Source of the DNA: Bacteroidota bacterium
Lineage (GTDB): Bacteria; Bacteroidota; Bacteroidia; Flavobacteriales; Weeksellaceae
DNA length: 64,000 bases
NCBI GenBank assembly: GCA_023423715.1
Contig: JAFAFC010000029.1
Coordinates: forward strand, 73,031 to 137,030
Direction of reading: 5' to 3'
The notes under the pieces were generated by a model. It was given only the letters and a program-made list of their open reading frames with translations. It was not told where the DNA came from and searched no databases. Made by a program: the position numbers and the translations under genes. Position 1 is the first letter of the stretch. Each line of letters begins with the position of its first letter. Positions 62,130 through 64,000 of this stretch are shown piece by piece.

Positions 62130-63410
62130 TTACAGTCTTCTTTTTTTTTTCTTCTTCATTTTGTTAGCAAAATCCTGTTCCTCGTAATCATCGCCCTGTG
62201 CTTCGGGTAACAAACCGCCAAATGCCTCAATCAAACCGTCTTCGTGTTTTTCAGTAGTATTCAGGAAGTCGAACAAATGATGAGGTTCTTCCGCAGGAAG
62301 ATCTGCATCATTTGATGTGGATGTTTTTGGAAGTTGTACGACAGGTTCTTTAATCTCCGGTTTGATATTATTGTTCCAATAATCATTAAAGGTATTGGCA
62401 GAAAGTTCCTTTGCTAAGCGTGAACCGTTCCAAACCGCCTTTGAATTGTGGTCTATGAAAGTGATACCATAAATACGACCTGTATCGTTCCGGCGGACCA
62501 CTACATTAATGCCCTGTTCACTAAACTGCTTTTTAAAAGCCTGCTCATCATTTGTGGATTTCAGAGCAATAGAAATTGCAGCTTTTAGGGTCTGCTTACT
62601 TGGGTGGTCTTTTAAATCCTCTTTGCATTTTGCAAAATGCAGTTCCAAAGCCGGAAGCCCTGCATTTTTACCAAACAACGAAGCCTTGAACGGATGCCCG
62701 GCTCTTTCGCCTTTCTCGTTTAAAGGAATATATAATAAGCCTTGCCGCATTTTTCCCTGCAATTCGCCCTCCACTTTTTCGGTGGTAACATTAAACAGGG
62801 AAAGCAAGGCATTGTATTCGCCCAAAGTCTGAAACTTATAATAATTCGGTAGGTGGCGGACAACGGAAGCGATTTGGCTTTTCACATCGCCTACTTTGTA
62901 ATTAACTGGACGGAAAACCTTGTCATTTTGCTTGTGTTCTTTATCGGTGGCGGGTATCAATCCGTGTTTCCTTTCGAGTTCACGGCACACATTCATCGAC
63001 CGCATTTTTTCAAACTTGTCAGAGATTTTTTTACCGTTCTCGTCCACACAAACCGATACGATATGAATATGAGAACGGTCAATGTCCGTGTGTTTGAATA
63101 CTACAAAAGGCTGTTCGCCGTAGCCCATTTCCCGCATATATTCTTCCGCCATTTGCCGAAACCTGTCATCGCTAACCTTATCTTTCGGGTCGGGATTGAG
63201 CGAAATATGCAATGTATGTTTTTCGGTATTACGGTTGGCTATCAAATAAGGTGCAAAAGATTGTGCTAATTGTGCAACAGTATATGTTCCGTTTGGCGTT
63301 TCGATTATCTTATTGGCAAACAGAATTTTCCCGTTTTCATTCTCCACTTTCAGATTGTTATATGCTAATGCTCCGTACAAATTTTCGCTTCTTCCTATTT
63401 TTGCTATCAT
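62130..63410 (-). CDS. mobB: relaxase MobB
   Basis: This 426-residue relaxase nicks oriT and leads the strand into the recipient. The relaxase domain (1 to about 250) has HTDIDRSHIHIV with His107, His114 and His116 for the metal, and an N-terminal Tyr12/Tyr17 as candidate nicking residues (ENLYGALAYNNL). The C-terminal part is less conserved and ends in a Lys/Arg tail (KMKKKKKRRL). It lies 2 nt after mobA. Confidence 0.93.
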   Translation of the reverse strand: MIAKIGRSENLYGALAYNNLKVENENGKILFANKIIETPNGTYTVAQLAQSFAPYLIANRNTEKHTLHISLNPDPKDKVSDDRFRQMAEEYMREMGYGEQPFVVFKHTDIDRSHIHIVSVCVDENGKKISDKFEKMRSMNVCRELERKHGLIPATDKEHKQNDKVFRPVNYKVGDVKSQIASVVRHLPNYYKFQTLGEYNALLSLFNVTTEKVEGELQGKMRQGLLYIPLNEKGERAGHPFKASLFGKNAGLPALELHFAKCKEDLKDHPSKQTLKAAISIALKSTNDEQAFKKQFSEQGINVVVRRNDTGRIYGITFIDHNSKAVWNGSRLAKELSANTFNDYWNNNIKPEIKEPVVQLPKTSTSNDADLPAEEPHHLFDFLNTTEKHEDGLIEAFGGLLPEAQGDDYEEQDFANKMKKKKKRRL

Positions 63411-63412
63411 TT

Positions 63413-63850
63413 TTAATGCTGTTTTTTCAGGTTCTTTGCTTCAAATTCTTCGGTTAGCTGAATGATTTTTTGGCATAGCATCGCCATTTCAGCCGTCTGT
63501 TTTTCCAATTTGTACAGGAATGCTGCGGCTTTTTTCTCCGAAAAATTCTTGTACAGCAGCTTTACAGTCTGGTTATAGTTTACACCTACGGAACGGAATT
63601 GGCTGTGAAAAGAAGTCAGTCGCATATAAAAATCAACCGTTCCCTTGTCAATTTTAACCGATTTCATTTCCTTACTAAACAGTAGTGAAATGATAAACTT
63701 TGCTTTATTGGGCATTCCCGATGCTTCAAAAAGCGATAAAAGTTTGGCGTTTTCTTCGTCCGTAAGGCGGAAAACGTGGCGGTGGATGCTTGGGTCGGTT
63801 TTCGGTGTCCGTCCGCCCTTATTCTGTTTTTTGTTATTGTTCTCGTTCAT
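63413..63850 (-). CDS. mobA: MobA relaxosome accessory protein
   Basis: The start is set at ATG 63850; one upstream codon in frame is GTG. The 145-residue basic protein starts MNENNNKKQNKGGRTPKTD and has a ribbon-helix-helix-like part (HRHVFRLTDEENAKLLSLFE) and a helical C-terminus, as in MobA of Bacteroides elements. It helps the relaxase bind oriT. The oriT-like hairpins lie 67 nt upstream. Confidence 0.88.
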   Translation of the reverse strand: MNENNNKKQNKGGRTPKTDPSIHRHVFRLTDEENAKLLSLFEASGMPNKAKFIISLLFSKEMKSVKIDKGTVDFYMRLTSFHSQFRSVGVNYNQTVKLLYKNFSEKKAAAFLYKLEKQTAEMAMLCQKIIQLTEEFEAKNLKKQH

Positions 63851-63916
63851 CACTAATCCATTTTAAATTCACACAAAAACGCTGACTTCGGAAGACGTTT
63901 TTTAAGCTCCCAGCAG

Positions 63917-63989
63917 GGCAAGTTGTTTTGAGGCACTAAACTCGGTTTCGAGTGCCTCAAAACACAACTTGCCGTGTTCCGTTGAACAC
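63917..63989. other. oriT: candidate oriT: paired hairpins upstream of mobA
   Basis: GGCAAGTTGTTTTGAGGCAC (63917-63936) pairs with 63952-63973, which is its exact reverse complement except for a 2-nt insertion (AC). An inner hairpin CTCG-GTTT-CGAG (63941-63952) closes the loop. A second hairpin GTGTTC-CGTT-GAACAC (63974-63989) follows at once. Position directly upstream of mobA-mobB fits an origin of transfer. The nick site was not located. Confidence 0.65.
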
Positions 63990-64000
63990 AAAAATCCGCC

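Overview
The window is low-GC DNA from a member of the Bacteroidetes, most likely class Flavobacteriia and close to Weeksellaceae (Chryseobacterium, Empedobacter, Elizabethkingia type). The support is the DUF5686 outer-membrane protein, the alanyl-tRNA synthetase and release factor 2 sequences, promoter -7 boxes of the form TAnnTTTG, and a Bacteroidetes-type conjugative element (RteC, DUF3945, topoisomerase III, DUF1896, MobA/MobB/MobC). Genus is an inference. No tRNA, rRNA or CRISPR array was seen.

Region 1, 1-24,620, is chromosomal: a DedA membrane protein, a sterol desaturase/fatty acid hydroxylase-type enzyme, prfB without the usual programmed frameshift, an AAA protein with eroded catalytic motifs, a two-gene ABC exporter, alaS, a lipoprotein, a PhoX/DUF839-like lipoprotein followed by a di-haem cytochrome c peroxidase, a DUF5686 outer-membrane protein with a small membrane partner, ahcY behind an attenuator-like leader, and a complete AcrA-AcrB-TolC-type RND drug efflux operon whose roughly 350-nt leader holds two small open reading frames.

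Region 2, about 24,620 to beyond 64,000, is the part of an integrative and conjugative element (ICE) that lies in this window. It opens with rteC, is interrupted by an IS1182-family insertion sequence (25,640-27,422), then has two excisionase-like HTH genes, DUF3945, topB and an ORF6N protein with a phospholipase D-like tail. Further on come DUF1896, an 1812-residue methylase/helicase protein and a second rteC. At the far end are mobC, mobB, mobA and an oriT-like pair of hairpins. The integrase, the tra genes and the other element end are outside the window.

Region 3, nested inside the ICE, is three metal cargo blocks. (a) Copper, 32,874-41,806: an AraC regulator with a heavy-metal-type CxxC head, CopA ATPase, CopZ, a Cys-rich protein, HMA-DUF3347, DUF305, DUF3347, a haem-binding protein and a CopA-CopB-like fused multicopper oxidase. 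(b) Zinc/cadmium/cobalt, 48,788-58,434: DUF6660, a CzcA-TolC fusion, CzcB, a Fur-family regulator, a transglutaminase-like protein, a ZntA-type ATPase and a small His-tailed membrane protein. Two near-identical 7-1-7 inverted repeats sit at the same distance from the two promoters of this block, so it looks like one Fur-family regulon. (c) Mercury-type, 60,824-62,001: ArsR regulator, MerTP fusion and a GDCC-family protein, placed between mobB and mobC and with no mercuric reductase.

The most unusual items are the Fur-box regulon with its unexplained transglutaminase and His-tail partners, the mutually exclusive hairpins before ahcY, the ORF6N-PLD fusion, the HMA-AraC sensor with 20-bp phased repeats, the degenerate AAA protein, and the short-ORF leader of the drug-efflux operon.
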